Shown: in pieces, positions 33,912 through 42,262 of the stretch
Layout of the letters: each line of letters starts with the position of its first letter
How positions within the stretch are numbered: position 1 is the stretch's first letter
Source of the DNA: a virus
DNA: 64,000 nucleotides
Reading direction: 5' to 3' (one strand)
IMG/VR virus record: IMGVR_UViG_3300023184_000038
Span: 79,666 to 143,665 of that record
Made by a program: the position numbers and the translations under genes
Notes under the pieces: generated by a model
Told to the model about the DNA's origin: nothing
The model's input: only the letters and a program-made list of their open reading frames with translations
Database searches by the model: none

Positions 33912-34166
33912 ATGCAACAGACATACCTCTATTTCACACCGGAATTTGTCAAGGAAGTCCTGCAGATGCACGATTTCCATTGTGTCTTTGAACTGGATGC
34001 ACCCGATCACATCTTTGCCAGGCTGATGACAGCCGAGTTCTACTCAACCCGAGATGTCCGTGAACGTGAGGCTGAGTTTAAACAATGCTGGGCACTAAGC
34101 GAGATATACTGCCCACACGAAGGCATTGACCGTCGTAGCGAATACGGAATAGAGACCGTAGGTTGA
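33912..34166 (+). CDS. Cassette gene: small unknown protein
   Basis: 84 aa. The ATG at 33912 fits the ribosome-site spacing seen in sister cassettes better than the ATG at 33900. Acidic, with YFTPEFVKEVLQMHDF at the start and several His/Cys. Ends in Gly, stop inside the next promoter. Confidence 0.7.
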   Translation: MQQTYLYFTPEFVKEVLQMHDFHCVFELDAPDHIFARLMTAEFYSTRDVREREAEFKQCWALSEIYCPHEGIDRRSEYGIETVG

Positions 34167-34191
34167 CATTAAATGGATTTTGTGATATAAT
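34163..34191 (+). promoter_or_regulatory. Cassette promoter, copy 3
   Basis: TTGACA (34163-34168), 17 bp, TATAAT (34186-34191), previous stop inside the -35. Confidence 0.82.
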
Positions 34192-34224
34192 AGATACTTA
34201 GACAGTTAATTAAAGGACTACACA

Positions 34225-34491
34225 ATGGCTAAAAAAATCTCTATCAAAGTTTTCGCAGATCCAAGTCATGCATGGGCCCGCTTCCCTAAATCACATTTGG
34301 TAGCACTTGGTATTGAGAATAAGATTTCTACTTACAGTTACCAAAACGGCACTAATGCTTTCTTGGAAGAAGACTGTGATTTGCCAGTACTGGTTAACGC
34401 ACTCCGGCAGCGTGGATATGAAATTAAATTCAACGAAAGCCATGCTAATAAGCAAAGCAAAATCCGCAATTACTCTACATACCGGGCTTGA
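34225..34491 (+). CDS. Cassette gene: small conserved phage protein
   Basis: 88 aa, basic, alpha/beta. Starts MAKKISIKVFADPSHAW, and AAAGGAC stands before the ATG. Seems conserved among such phages; role unknown. Its stop is in the next promoter. Confidence 0.75.
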   Translation: MAKKISIKVFADPSHAWARFPKSHLVALGIENKISTYSYQNGTNAFLEEDCDLPVLVNALRQRGYEIKFNESHANKQSKIRNYSTYRA

Positions 34492-34516
34492 CATTAAATA
34501 GGTTTTGTGATATAAT
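34488..34516 (+). promoter_or_regulatory. Cassette promoter, copy 4
   Basis: TTGACA (34488-34493), 17 bp, TATAAT (34511-34516), previous stop inside the -35. AAAGGAC ribosome site follows. Confidence 0.82.
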
Positions 34517-34549
34517 AGACTCTTAAACAGTTAATTAAAGGACATTGAA

Positions 34550-34834
34550 ATGACTAAGCAAGATTACACAATGTATATTTACAAAGCAGACAAGCGCACC
34601 AAAACTGGCGAACGTTTGTTCTCGACCACTGTTTGGGTGGCACGTTCCGAAAAAGGTATGCGGCAAGAGTGCAACGAACTCTACAACTTGTACCCTGCTA
34701 CCAAAGGCTGGCGTTTTGAATATGTGCCTACAATGAAAACTGTACGTAACTTGATGTCCGGAGTTGATATCCAAATTCCACACGACACTCCCTGGGCTTG
34801 TAATCCTTCTAGCGAAACTTATTGGTCAACTTAA
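34550..34834 (+). CDS. Cassette gene: small unknown protein
   Basis: 94 aa, basic and aromatic, with WVARSEKGMRQECNELYNLYP in the centre split over strand and helix. AAAGGAC before ATG. The next gene follows after 10 nt without a promoter. Confidence 0.73.
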   Translation: MTKQDYTMYIYKADKRTKTGERLFSTTVWVARSEKGMRQECNELYNLYPATKGWRFEYVPTMKTVRNLMSGVDIQIPHDTPWACNPSSETYWST

Positions 34835-34844
34835 GGAAAATAAA

Positions 34845-35528
34845 ATGGCACGTACCCCAGTATCTACTTTTTCATACCCCTCAGAATTGGTTTGGGCAGC
34901 AGCCGCAGCCGCACATAGGGTAGTTGGTACTTATATTAAAGTTAGTTCACCAATCGGTACTGAATCATCGGATAATAAGCAGTCTCCGGCTAAGCCACTG
35001 GCAGTCGCAGTTGTTCAGTCTAACCGTACCATAATGGAAAAGTTTATTGCAGAGAAATCTGTAACTGATGCTGACCTGGAAGAAGGTGAAAAAATTCGTA
35101 AATTTTTTCAGGGGTTGACTTTTCAAATTCTTAAAGGTAAAGTGTTATCCGATTTTGACAATAACGCCCTGGCAATAAGTTGCCGAGACACCATTACGTC
35201 TAATTATGAATTGGCAGTAATTGCTAGTTTGCCTGCAGGATATGAACGTGGGCAAAAAAGAGCAAATATTCAAGGTCGCATTGACTTTGCTAAGGGCGGA
35301 TTTATTGCTAAAGTGGGAGATAAGATTACTCTTAATATTGAAGTGCTTAAATCTGTATACTCTCAACAATGGGGAGTTTTTTACAGTACTGCAATTACTG
35401 ATAATGACCAAGTACTTTTCTTCAGTTACAAAACTGAATTAGCGGCTGGTGCTTTTATTAAAATATCGTGTACAGTTAAGGCTCACCGGGACAATTTAAC
35501 TCAACTTAACCGTGTAAAAATTCTTTAA
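34845..35528 (+). CDS. Unknown protein
   Basis: 227 aa from ATG 34845 (MARTPVSTFSYP), which has AAGGAAA upstream; an in-frame ATG at 34764 lies inside the previous gene. Beta-rich C-terminal half (KITLNIEVLKSV, AFIKISCTVKAH) that might be an OB-like domain; nucleic-acid binding is a guess. Confidence 0.73.
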   Translation: MARTPVSTFSYPSELVWAAAAAAHRVVGTYIKVSSPIGTESSDNKQSPAKPLAVAVVQSNRTIMEKFIAEKSVTDADLEEGEKIRKFFQGLTFQILKGKVLSDFDNNALAISCRDTITSNYELAVIASLPAGYERGQKRANIQGRIDFAKGGFIAKVGDKITLNIEVLKSVYSQQWGVFYSTAITDNDQVLFFSYKTELAAGAFIKISCTVKAHRDNLTQLNRVKIL

Positions 35529-35543
35529 TTTTAAAGATAATCA

Positions 35544-35678
35544 ATGAATGAACAATTAAGAAAACTAGTAGAACGAGCCGGCGCGCCTGCTGATGTACTA
35601 AATGAAATTTGGTTTCATATATTTTGTCAAAAGTTTGCCAATCTGTTACTTGCTGAAATGGAAGATGATTTTAAATGA
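35544..35678 (+). CDS. 44-aa protein related to the MNERI family
   Basis: MNEQLRKLVERAG at the start and FCQKFANLLLAEM near the end echo the MNERI...KFAELIVREC proteins at 53733-54354. A likely short paralogue. ATGA overlap with the next gene. Confidence 0.6.
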   Translation: MNEQLRKLVERAGAPADVLNEIWFHIFCQKFANLLLAEMEDDFK

Positions 35679-35773
35679 ATTCTACTTTAGCGTATCGGAT
35701 TGAGATATTTCTTGTTATGTTTGTAACAATATTTTTTACTTTAATTTATATGGGAGTTTTTTATGAAAAATAA
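35675..35773 (+). CDS. 32-aa membrane microprotein
   Basis: ATGA start overlap; one hydrophobic helix (about residues 10-29) and little else. Overlaps the next gene by 11 nt. Real by position, function unknown. Confidence 0.5.
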   Translation: MNSTLAYRIEIFLVMFVTIFFTLIYMGVFYEK

Positions 35774-35924
35774 TATACTGTATTACAGTTTGGGTATGTT
35801 ACTATTGACCTTCATTACAGGATGTAGTACAATAGCAGGTACAGTGCATGGAATAGGAGATGATGTTAAATCAGGAACTGAAACATTGTCCGGTTGGATC
35901 AAACCCTCTAAACAAGCAAAATAA
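35763..35924 (+). CDS. Entericidin-like small lipoprotein
   Basis: 53 aa. Signal with lipobox LTFITGC, then STIAGTVHGIGDDVKSG, which resembles the C-T-x-G-x-G-x-D pattern of entericidin-family lipoproteins. It would be an outer-envelope lipoprotein in the infected cell. Entericidins are toxin/antidote-type peptides, but that role is not shown here. Confidence 0.65.
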   Translation: MKNNILYYSLGMLLLTFITGCSTIAGTVHGIGDDVKSGTETLSGWIKPSKQAK

Positions 35925-35925
35925 T

Positions 35926-36051
35926 ATGAATTTTATTAGTGGATTAATTATTGGTATCATTATTGCTACCGTGGGTATTAGTGGTTTGGCCAACATTGCA
36001 GATAGGGCAGTTGATAAAACCAAAGTAATACTCAAGGAACATATTAAATAA
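35926..36051 (+). CDS. 41-aa membrane microprotein
   Basis: ATG 35926 (MNFISGLIIGIIIATVG) directly after the lipoprotein stop; an upstream in-frame ATG at 35860 is inside the previous gene. One membrane helix, then a charged helix. Confidence 0.62.
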   Translation: MNFISGLIIGIIIATVGISGLANIADRAVDKTKVILKEHIK

Positions 36052-36057
36052 TGTTAT

Positions 36058-36294
36058 ATGTTAAGATTTTTACCTGTGATTATAAAACCACTAGCGGTGA
36101 TTCTATTCGTGTCAATTCTAGTAGTACAGTGGGTAAAAGTAGATAATTCCAAATATGATGATAGTGATTTTATTTCAATTGTTTACCAATGTTCAGAATT
36201 AAATAAATATGACCATGTGCCTAGGCAAGTAGATATAGAATGTGAATTTCGTAGAGAAAACAAACAGCGTAACTTAAAGAAAGTAGTACCATGA
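36058..36294 (+). CDS. Small membrane-anchored protein
   Basis: 78 aa. Hydrophobic residues 3-24 form a signal anchor; the rest is soluble with two cysteines (QCSEL, ECEF) that could pair in the periplasm. Overlaps the ligase start by ATGA. Possibly a spanin-like or envelope protein; unproven. Confidence 0.65.
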   Translation: MLRFLPVIIKPLAVILFVSILVVQWVKVDNSKYDDSDFISIVYQCSELNKYDHVPRQVDIECEFRRENKQRNLKKVVP

Positions 36295-37631
36295 GCGCAA
36301 GTTGGATTAATAAATTAAATGAATCAGATAGCCGTTTACATAAGCAAAACGTAATTGCACAGGCGCTATCAGCGAGTGTCCTTGGTAGTACTAACGCAAC
36401 TAATTTTTTGATGCTGGCAAAGGCCTGTTATAATCCATATGTAACATATGGTGTTAAACAAATTTCAAATACAGTTGGAATTGTTGGAACTAAAAATCCA
36501 TGGGAAGATTTTGTAGACCTATTGGAAAATCTTAGTTTACGCAAAATTACTGGCAATGCTGCCCGTGATGCTATTCAAGACCTTGCAGAACAATTTGATA
36601 GTGAAGAATGGAATACATTTTTGGCTCCGGTATTACGCCGAGACCTTCGTGCAGGACTTACTGAAAATACAATTAATAAAATTTGTAAAAACACAAAATT
36701 TGAAATTCCAGTATTTAGTTGTCAACTTGCAACTAATTGTGAGGGGCGCCCTGAGATGAAGGGCATCAAACGTCTTGAACCCAAACTAGATGGTGTTCGT
36801 ATGTTATTGATGGTTATCCCAGGTGCTAGTGAAGGATTGACTACGATCTGTTTTAGTCGTAACGGTAAAACTTTTGAAAACTTCACTCATATTGAAGATC
36901 AGATTCGTGATAATTGGCTTAAACTAGTTCGCAAAGCCGCAACTACTAGTAATTTAAGTATGGGGTTTGTACTTGACGGTGAAGTGATTGGTAATAGTTT
37001 CCAAGAACTGATGCGACAAGCACGCCGTAAAACAGGTGTACAAGCAGAGGATAGTGTCTACAATGTGTTTGACATTTTGCCACTAGAGGCTTTCCGTGAA
37101 GGTCATTGGAATACACAACTAGAAAAACGTATTAGAATTCTTGATGATATGCGTCCCATCATTGATACCATGCCTAACGTTGAACTCTTGCCACATATTA
37201 TGGTTGACTTAGATACAGCCGCAGGTAAAGATCAACTTGAACGTTATGCTAAGGATAATGTTAATGCCGGATTTGAAGGCATTATGATTAAAGAAATGGA
37301 AGCCCCTTATATCTGTAAGCGGTCAACAGATTGGATGAAATGGAAGCCTACAATTACAGTAGATTTAGAAGTTGTTGGTATGGAGGAAGGCACTGGCCGA
37401 AATGTTGGAAGATTGGGTGCATTAATTTGCAGTGGAATTGATGATGGTAAAGAAATAACAGTCAATGTTGGCAGTGGATTTAGTGATAAAGACCGAGATG
37501 ATTATTATCTCAATCGTAATATTATACTTGGACGCACTGCCGAAGTGATGTGCGATATTATTACACAAAATAGTGACGGTACATATTCTTTACGTTTTCC
37601 GCGTTTTGTTAGATTTCGTGATGATAAATGA
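36291..37631 (+). CDS. 30: ATP-dependent DNA ligase (T4 gp30-like)
   Basis: Seals nicks in phage DNA. 446 aa (T4 ligase 487). The adenylation motif EPKLDGVR puts the catalytic Lys near residue 165. Later motifs include LDGEV (motif III-like, about 228), EGIMIKE (motif IV, about 327) and KWKP (motif V, about 350). All nucleotidyl-transfer residues appear present. ATGA overlap with the gene before. Confidence 0.95.
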   Translation: MSASWINKLNESDSRLHKQNVIAQALSASVLGSTNATNFLMLAKACYNPYVTYGVKQISNTVGIVGTKNPWEDFVDLLENLSLRKITGNAARDAIQDLAEQFDSEEWNTFLAPVLRRDLRAGLTENTINKICKNTKFEIPVFSCQLATNCEGRPEMKGIKRLEPKLDGVRMLLMVIPGASEGLTTICFSRNGKTFENFTHIEDQIRDNWLKLVRKAATTSNLSMGFVLDGEVIGNSFQELMRQARRKTGVQAEDSVYNVFDILPLEAFREGHWNTQLEKRIRILDDMRPIIDTMPNVELLPHIMVDLDTAAGKDQLERYAKDNVNAGFEGIMIKEMEAPYICKRSTDWMKWKPTITVDLEVVGMEEGTGRNVGRLGALICSGIDDGKEITVNVGSGFSDKDRDDYYLNRNIILGRTAEVMCDIITQNSDGTYSLRFPRFVRFRDDK

Positions 37632-37662
37632 TAATTGATAAATATTTAACAAAGGACCAATA

Positions 37663-37866
37663 ATGTTTTTGAATCGGCTTGATATAGAAAAAATAGGTAG
37701 AATTAGTAAATCATTTTCAAATTCAGAAGTGTTTGAAATCAAGCAAGATACCAGATCAGGCATTGGAGCGGTCACTACATTACATGTGCAAACTACTATA
37801 CATGGACTTGAAGGGGATTTTGAAGGAGAATTTGTAATAACTATTAGTTCTACTGAAAGTTGGTAA
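37663..37866 (+). CDS. Small unknown protein
   Basis: 67 aa, beta-rich C-terminus (TTLHVQTTIHGLEG). A TGATAAATA late-type box lies about 20 nt before the ATG, and CAAAGGA serves as ribosome site. Confidence 0.65.
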   Translation: MFLNRLDIEKIGRISKSFSNSEVFEIKQDTRSGIGAVTTLHVQTTIHGLEGDFEGEFVITISSTESW

Positions 37867-37885
37867 TATACATCTGGGCAACAAC

Positions 37886-38083
37886 ATGAATATAACAAAA
37901 ATTTCTGACCAAAACAATATAATGTTTCGTCAACAGACGATTAATAATTTGGATAAACGACATGAGGCGCTGAGAATAGAAGAACTAAGAGTCCGAGAGG
38001 ATATTAAAGCAAATCAGGCCAAACGAATTGAATTGAACCGGGAGTTAGGGAGACCTGGACAGAATATTGATACATTAGCATGA
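37886..38083 (+). CDS. Small coiled-coil protein
   Basis: 65 aa, almost wholly charged helix with heptad-like pattern (EALRIEELRVREDIKANQ). ATGA overlap with the following microprotein. Unknown role. Confidence 0.62.
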   Translation: MNITKISDQNNIMFRQQTINNLDKRHEALRIEELRVREDIKANQAKRIELNRELGRPGQNIDTLA

Positions 38084-38154
38084 TATTATTAATTGGATTT
38101 GTTATTGGATTACTGTTCGGAGTTGCTTTTTTACTTTGGTACCGGAATAGATAA
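38080..38154 (+). CDS. 24-aa membrane microprotein
   Basis: ATGA overlap with the previous stop. A single hydrophobic helix (ILLIGFVIGLLFGVAFLLW) ending YRNR. Too short to judge by homology. Confidence 0.45.
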   Translation: MILLIGFVIGLLFGVAFLLWYRNR

Positions 38155-38176
38155 ATTTATATATGGAAGTTCTTTG

Positions 38177-38428
38177 ATGAATCACGCTGCAATACTTGAA
38201 GAGGATACTATGGAAAAGCCAAAATCAGCTGACGGGGTGTCAGGCATGTTGCTTAAAACAATGGATGGGAAATTTATTTTCCGAGTATATAATTTTTATG
38301 ATTTTAAGGATTATACTATTGAACATAGTGATTTAAACATAACTATAAATGATCCTGATGCATATTTTTATATGGATTCTGTATTAGATCATAGTCCAGC
38401 AACTTTAGGTATTACCAAGGATAAATAA
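38177..38428 (+). CDS. Small unknown protein
   Basis: 83 aa from the ATG at 38177 (MNHAAILEEDT), with GGAAG upstream; longer in-frame starts overlap the microprotein. Acidic, beta-prone. Ends TKDK with TAATG coupling. Confidence 0.65.
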   Translation: MNHAAILEEDTMEKPKSADGVSGMLLKTMDGKFIFRVYNFYDFKDYTIEHSDLNITINDPDAYFYMDSVLDHSPATLGITKDK

Positions 38429-38649
38429 TGACTTATGTAACAGTAGAAGCCGAAATTGATTTAAGTGAAATTGACTTAGAAGATTTAATTGAAGAACTAG
38501 AAAGTCGTAATGCATATGAAAATAAAACAGAATCAGAATTGTATCGGTCATTACTTACTATTATTTGGCAAAAACGTAGAGCAGGTAATGTTAGTTATGA
38601 TAAAGAGCTTGACACATTAATTTATGATGTACTAGGTCATGTTATATGA
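38428..38649 (+). CDS. Small acidic protein, unknown
   Basis: 73 aa, very acidic N-terminal half (EIDLSEIDLEDLIEELE). Overlaps both neighbours (TAATG, then ATGA). Its charge could mimic DNA, but there is no further support. Confidence 0.68.
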   Translation: MTYVTVEAEIDLSEIDLEDLIEELESRNAYENKTESELYRSLLTIIWQKRRAGNVSYDKELDTLIYDVLGHVI

Positions 38650-38849
38650 CATCCAATTTAATTGGACAACTATATAAGTTTGAAGATGGCAATACAATTG
38701 AAATAATTCAAATAAAACAACGTGATGACGGGGATAGTGCTACCGATTGGGTTACCTTTCATGTTCAACAGGGAAACGGCATTCCACAAAAATTGTTGAT
38801 GACACACGCTGAATTTATATCAACTTACGGGCATTTGTTTACTAAGTAA
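38646..38849 (+). CDS. Small unknown protein
   Basis: 67 aa, beta-rich and SH3-like in appearance (LIGQLYKFEDGNTIEIIQIK). ATGA overlap. Function unknown. Confidence 0.66.
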   Translation: MTSNLIGQLYKFEDGNTIEIIQIKQRDDGDSATDWVTFHVQQGNGIPQKLLMTHAEFISTYGHLFTK

Positions 38850-38888
38850 GAGTATACCATACGTTCGGTATTGACTAAATATTATGGT

Positions 38889-40520
38889 ATGTTTAAAAAA
38901 ATAATAAATCTTTCTAATCTAACTCTTTTAGTTGCGTTGGCTCTTAGTACCATTGCAGCCTATTATAGTATTATTGGTCTTACGGCAATCTTTGCTGCTG
39001 CCGTAATACCTATTATAATTATGGGTTCTATTTTAGAAATAGCCAAAATTACTGCAACAGTTTGGTTACGAAGATATTGGAACAAAGCAGGATTGATAAT
39101 TAAACTGTATCTAGTGCCTGCAATAATTTCTTTAGCAGTTATAACAAGTATGGGAATATTTGGCTTTTTAAGTAAAGCGCATATGGACCAAAATATACCA
39201 ACCGGTGATATAGCAGCCAAAGTTGCTTTACTAGACGAAAAAGTTAAAACGCAAAGAGACAATATTAAATCTGCTAGGGAAGCCCTTGCCCAAATGGATA
39301 CCCAAGTTAATAATGTAATGAATAAGGGTGACACTGAAAAATCAGCCGAACGTAGCGTTCAAATTAGGCGGCAACAAGCAACTGAACGCGGTAAACTACA
39401 AAAAGAAATAGAAATTGCTAATATCGCTATTGGAAAGTTGAATGAAGAAAAAGCACCCATTGCTAGTCAATTACGCAAAGTGGAAGCAGAGGTCGGTCCC
39501 GTAAAATATATTGCTGCATTAATTTACGGAGATAATCCAGACCAAAATCTCTTAGAAAGTGCAGTACGATGGGTTATCATATTACTTGTTATTGTGTTTG
39601 ACCCATTGGCAATTGCTTTGGTATTAGCAGCAAATCAAAGTAAAGATTGGGATGATGAGACTGAAGAAATTAAAAAAATAGATACCTTTTTTAATAATGG
39701 TAAGAAAATTTCTCAACATTTAGATGAAAATGAAAAGGTAGTTGAAGATGAATCTATACTACAAAAGCATCCATATCTAACTAAAAAGTTTGAAAATTTT
39801 AAAAATCTCAACCCAATAGTTGCTCCACCTTCTTATGAAGCCGACGACGGGCCACTGAGTGGTAGTCAAATTGACCAACTTAAAAAAACAGTAGAACCTC
39901 AACTTTCATTTGTTCAAGGAGACTATAATGTATCTCATCCAACTCTTAAAAATTGGAATATAGATGCTAATATATTACCGCCCAAAGAAGAGTATAAAGA
40001 AGTAACTGAATTTGAAGGAATTAAGGATCCAATTACAAAAGAATGGGAACAAACGGGTCCAGAGTACACTGTACAAATACCAATTAATCCTACAAAAATT
40101 GAAACTGAGGGAGTAACCGTTATTCCTGAATATTACATATCAGGTGATTATGCAGTTTATCAAGGTAAAAATATGCATGTAAATGTGTTAAAAGACCTAC
40201 GCCCTGATTTATTTAAATTAACTGCGGATTTAACTACTACGCCCGGTATCATTACTACAAAATTTGGAACTTCTTTTCCCAAAATAGCAAATCGTGGTGA
40301 TATTTTTGTTAGAGTAGATGCATTACCAAACTTGGTTTTTAAATTTAATGGATCCAGTTGGATAGCAGTAAATAAAAATCAATCGGACACCTACCTTTTT
40401 AATCAAGAATACATTAAGTATTTAATTGAAAAAATAGACTGCGGTGAATATGACATTGACCTTCTTTCAGAACATGAAAAACTTCAAATAGAAGAATATT
40501 TAAGTAACCAAAAAAGTTGA
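38889..40520 (+). CDS. Multi-pass membrane protein with coiled-coil and long soluble tail
   Basis: 543 aa from ATG 38889 (TTG 38871 would add 6). Three hydrophobic helices lie in residues 10-105, then an 80-residue coiled coil (about 130-200), a fourth membrane helix (about 230-250) and a 290-residue soluble tail. The N-terminal half (LTAIFAAAVIPIIIMGSILE) is of a type I recall from many T4-like phages. Both start codons lack a ribosome site, and an inverted repeat covers the start. Role unknown; perhaps a host membrane reorganiser or infection-stage envelope protein. Confidence 0.72.
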   Translation: MFKKIINLSNLTLLVALALSTIAAYYSIIGLTAIFAAAVIPIIIMGSILEIAKITATVWLRRYWNKAGLIIKLYLVPAIISLAVITSMGIFGFLSKAHMDQNIPTGDIAAKVALLDEKVKTQRDNIKSAREALAQMDTQVNNVMNKGDTEKSAERSVQIRRQQATERGKLQKEIEIANIAIGKLNEEKAPIASQLRKVEAEVGPVKYIAALIYGDNPDQNLLESAVRWVIILLVIVFDPLAIALVLAANQSKDWDDETEEIKKIDTFFNNGKKISQHLDENEKVVEDESILQKHPYLTKKFENFKNLNPIVAPPSYEADDGPLSGSQIDQLKKTVEPQLSFVQGDYNVSHPTLKNWNIDANILPPKEEYKEVTEFEGIKDPITKEWEQTGPEYTVQIPINPTKIETEGVTVIPEYYISGDYAVYQGKNMHVNVLKDLRPDLFKLTADLTTTPGIITTKFGTSFPKIANRGDIFVRVDALPNLVFKFNGSSWIAVNKNQSDTYLFNQEYIKYLIEKIDCGEYDIDLLSEHEKLQIEEYLSNQKS

Positions 40521-40545
40521 TATTAATCGTCAACTATGATATAAT
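40517..40545 (+). promoter_or_regulatory. Sigma-70 promoter overlapping the upstream stop
   Basis: TTGATA (40517-40522), 17 bp, TATAAT (40540-40545). The TGA in the -35 ends the 543-aa gene, the same design as the cassette promoters but with a different spacer. Confidence 0.65.
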
Positions 40546-40575
40546 ATCTGTATTGTAACTTTATCGGATTATTTT

Positions 40576-41235
40576 ATGAAATTTCATGTTATTACTATTG
40601 CTGTTCTACTAGCAGTTTCAGGTTGTTCCTCAACCAAAGAAGCCAAAATAGAAGGTGCCCCAATAACAGCATTAACCGCTCAAAAACTTAGTACTAGTTT
40701 TAAACGACAAGGTGTAAAAATTGAATGGGATTGTATTTGGGGTACAGGGATGTTTGATGCAACTTGTATTAAAACTAATATTAAATCTATTGAAGTAACC
40801 GGATATGCTACATCATTTGGCAACAGTGAGGTAATGCGTGAACAATCCTTTAAAGTTGCTCATGATGTTGCACTAGATAAACTTATTAGATTTGTAAAAC
40901 AAGATATTACTAGTAACCGTGTTGTTTCTACATTGGGCAAAAATGTTGAAAAAGCGCAAGACCGAATTAAAAATCGTATTAAAGCCGATGAGGATGTTGC
41001 GATGAGTGACGAGGATATTGGTAAAGATACAAATTTTGCTGTTCGTGAAAACACAAATGACACAGTTCGTAATTTTACAGAAACAGTTAGAACAAATTCT
41101 CAAGGAATTATCCGCGGTGCAAGAGCAATTGATGAAAATATTGTTGATAGGCAAACAGTAGCAGTGACAATCCGTTGGGATACTGCAAGCGAAAAAGCAT
41201 CAATATATTTGCGTAAACGGTTTATCTCTAATTAA
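40576..41235 (+). CDS. Lipoprotein, unknown (first of a pair)
   Basis: 219 aa with lipobox LLAVSGC, so probably an envelope lipoprotein. The rest is alpha/beta with charged helices (about 100-150). No domain recognised. The neighbour at 41238 is also a lipoprotein, 2 nt away, so they may act as a pair. Confidence 0.74.
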   Translation: MKFHVITIAVLLAVSGCSSTKEAKIEGAPITALTAQKLSTSFKRQGVKIEWDCIWGTGMFDATCIKTNIKSIEVTGYATSFGNSEVMREQSFKVAHDVALDKLIRFVKQDITSNRVVSTLGKNVEKAQDRIKNRIKADEDVAMSDEDIGKDTNFAVRENTNDTVRNFTETVRTNSQGIIRGARAIDENIVDRQTVAVTIRWDTASEKASIYLRKRFISN

Positions 41236-41237
41236 TA

Positions 41238-42254
41238 ATGTTTAAATTATTCATTCTGGCATCATGCCTGGTGCTAGTATCATGTGCCTCTACTTCAAAT
41301 TCAATTCAAAATAATGCAACACGGGTAATTGGAAAAGGAAACACATTTGAAGAGGCAAAACAAAATGCCTTTAAGGAAGCAATTGAATTTAAAGTGGGTT
41401 CACTTATATTAAGTGAAAGAGAAACATTAAATATGAAATTGGTGAAAGATGAAATATTAGTGTACAGTGCAGGATATATAGATGATTATTCCATTATTAA
41501 TCAATCTACTCAAAATAATTATGTCTATGTGACTATGGATGTATTAGTAGCAGACAGTAAGTTAAATTACCGATTGTTATCTTCTGGAATAAAAATCAAA
41601 GAAATTAACGGCGAAAAAATTCATACTCAATATAATTCATTAATTGCTGAAAGAAAAAGTGGTGATGATATACTAGCAAGAGTATTAAATGATTATCCAA
41701 AACGAGCATTTAATATTACCCAAGGTGTGCATTATTTTAAAATTGATTCAAATCGTAATGGTTTATTAATCATCCCATATGATATGGGATGGAATTATAA
41801 TTATATTGTTTCATTAAATGAAGCCTTATCTTTATTGTCAACTGAAAATCGCACATCTGTAACAGGTAAAGTAACTATTATGGCAAAAGACCCCAAAGAT
41901 TTTATTATAGGTAAACGCACCATATATAAGTTTGATGAACTGCATAGACTAAACCAATTAAATCAAGCCATGACATGGGAAAATACAGCACATATTCAAG
42001 TAACTATTCAAGATAGAAATTTATACCCAATATATCAATCATGCTATGAATCACAAAGTATTAACGGAATGAAACCGTCATTTTATCATTCTGGAAATGA
42101 CTTTGTAATTAAAGGAAATGAACGAGACCAAGACAATATTATTATACCCATTGGACTCAATTCAAAATTAAATACAATACTTAAAGATAGTTATAGAATA
42201 GAATTATCACTTGTAACATATAATAATTGTATTGGTGGGATTAAAAAGAGATAA
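41238..42254 (+). CDS. Lipoprotein, unknown (second of a pair)
   Basis: 338 aa with lipobox CLVLVSC (acylated Cys about 16). Residues 30-80 (GKGNTFEEAKQNAFKEAIE) resemble the A-rich helix of LPP20/FlgO-type envelope proteins, which often read as GxG..xxAxxxAL. The C-terminal part has no match. Codon use and the envelope theme are unusual for T4-like phages. clpX follows after 8 nt. Confidence 0.7.
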   Translation: MFKLFILASCLVLVSCASTSNSIQNNATRVIGKGNTFEEAKQNAFKEAIEFKVGSLILSERETLNMKLVKDEILVYSAGYIDDYSIINQSTQNNYVYVTMDVLVADSKLNYRLLSSGIKIKEINGEKIHTQYNSLIAERKSGDDILARVLNDYPKRAFNITQGVHYFKIDSNRNGLLIIPYDMGWNYNYIVSLNEALSLLSTENRTSVTGKVTIMAKDPKDFIIGKRTIYKFDELHRLNQLNQAMTWENTAHIQVTIQDRNLYPIYQSCYESQSINGMKPSFYHSGNDFVIKGNERDQDNIIIPIGLNSKLNTILKDSYRIELSLVTYNNCIGGIKKR

Positions 42255-42262
42255 GTAATTAT

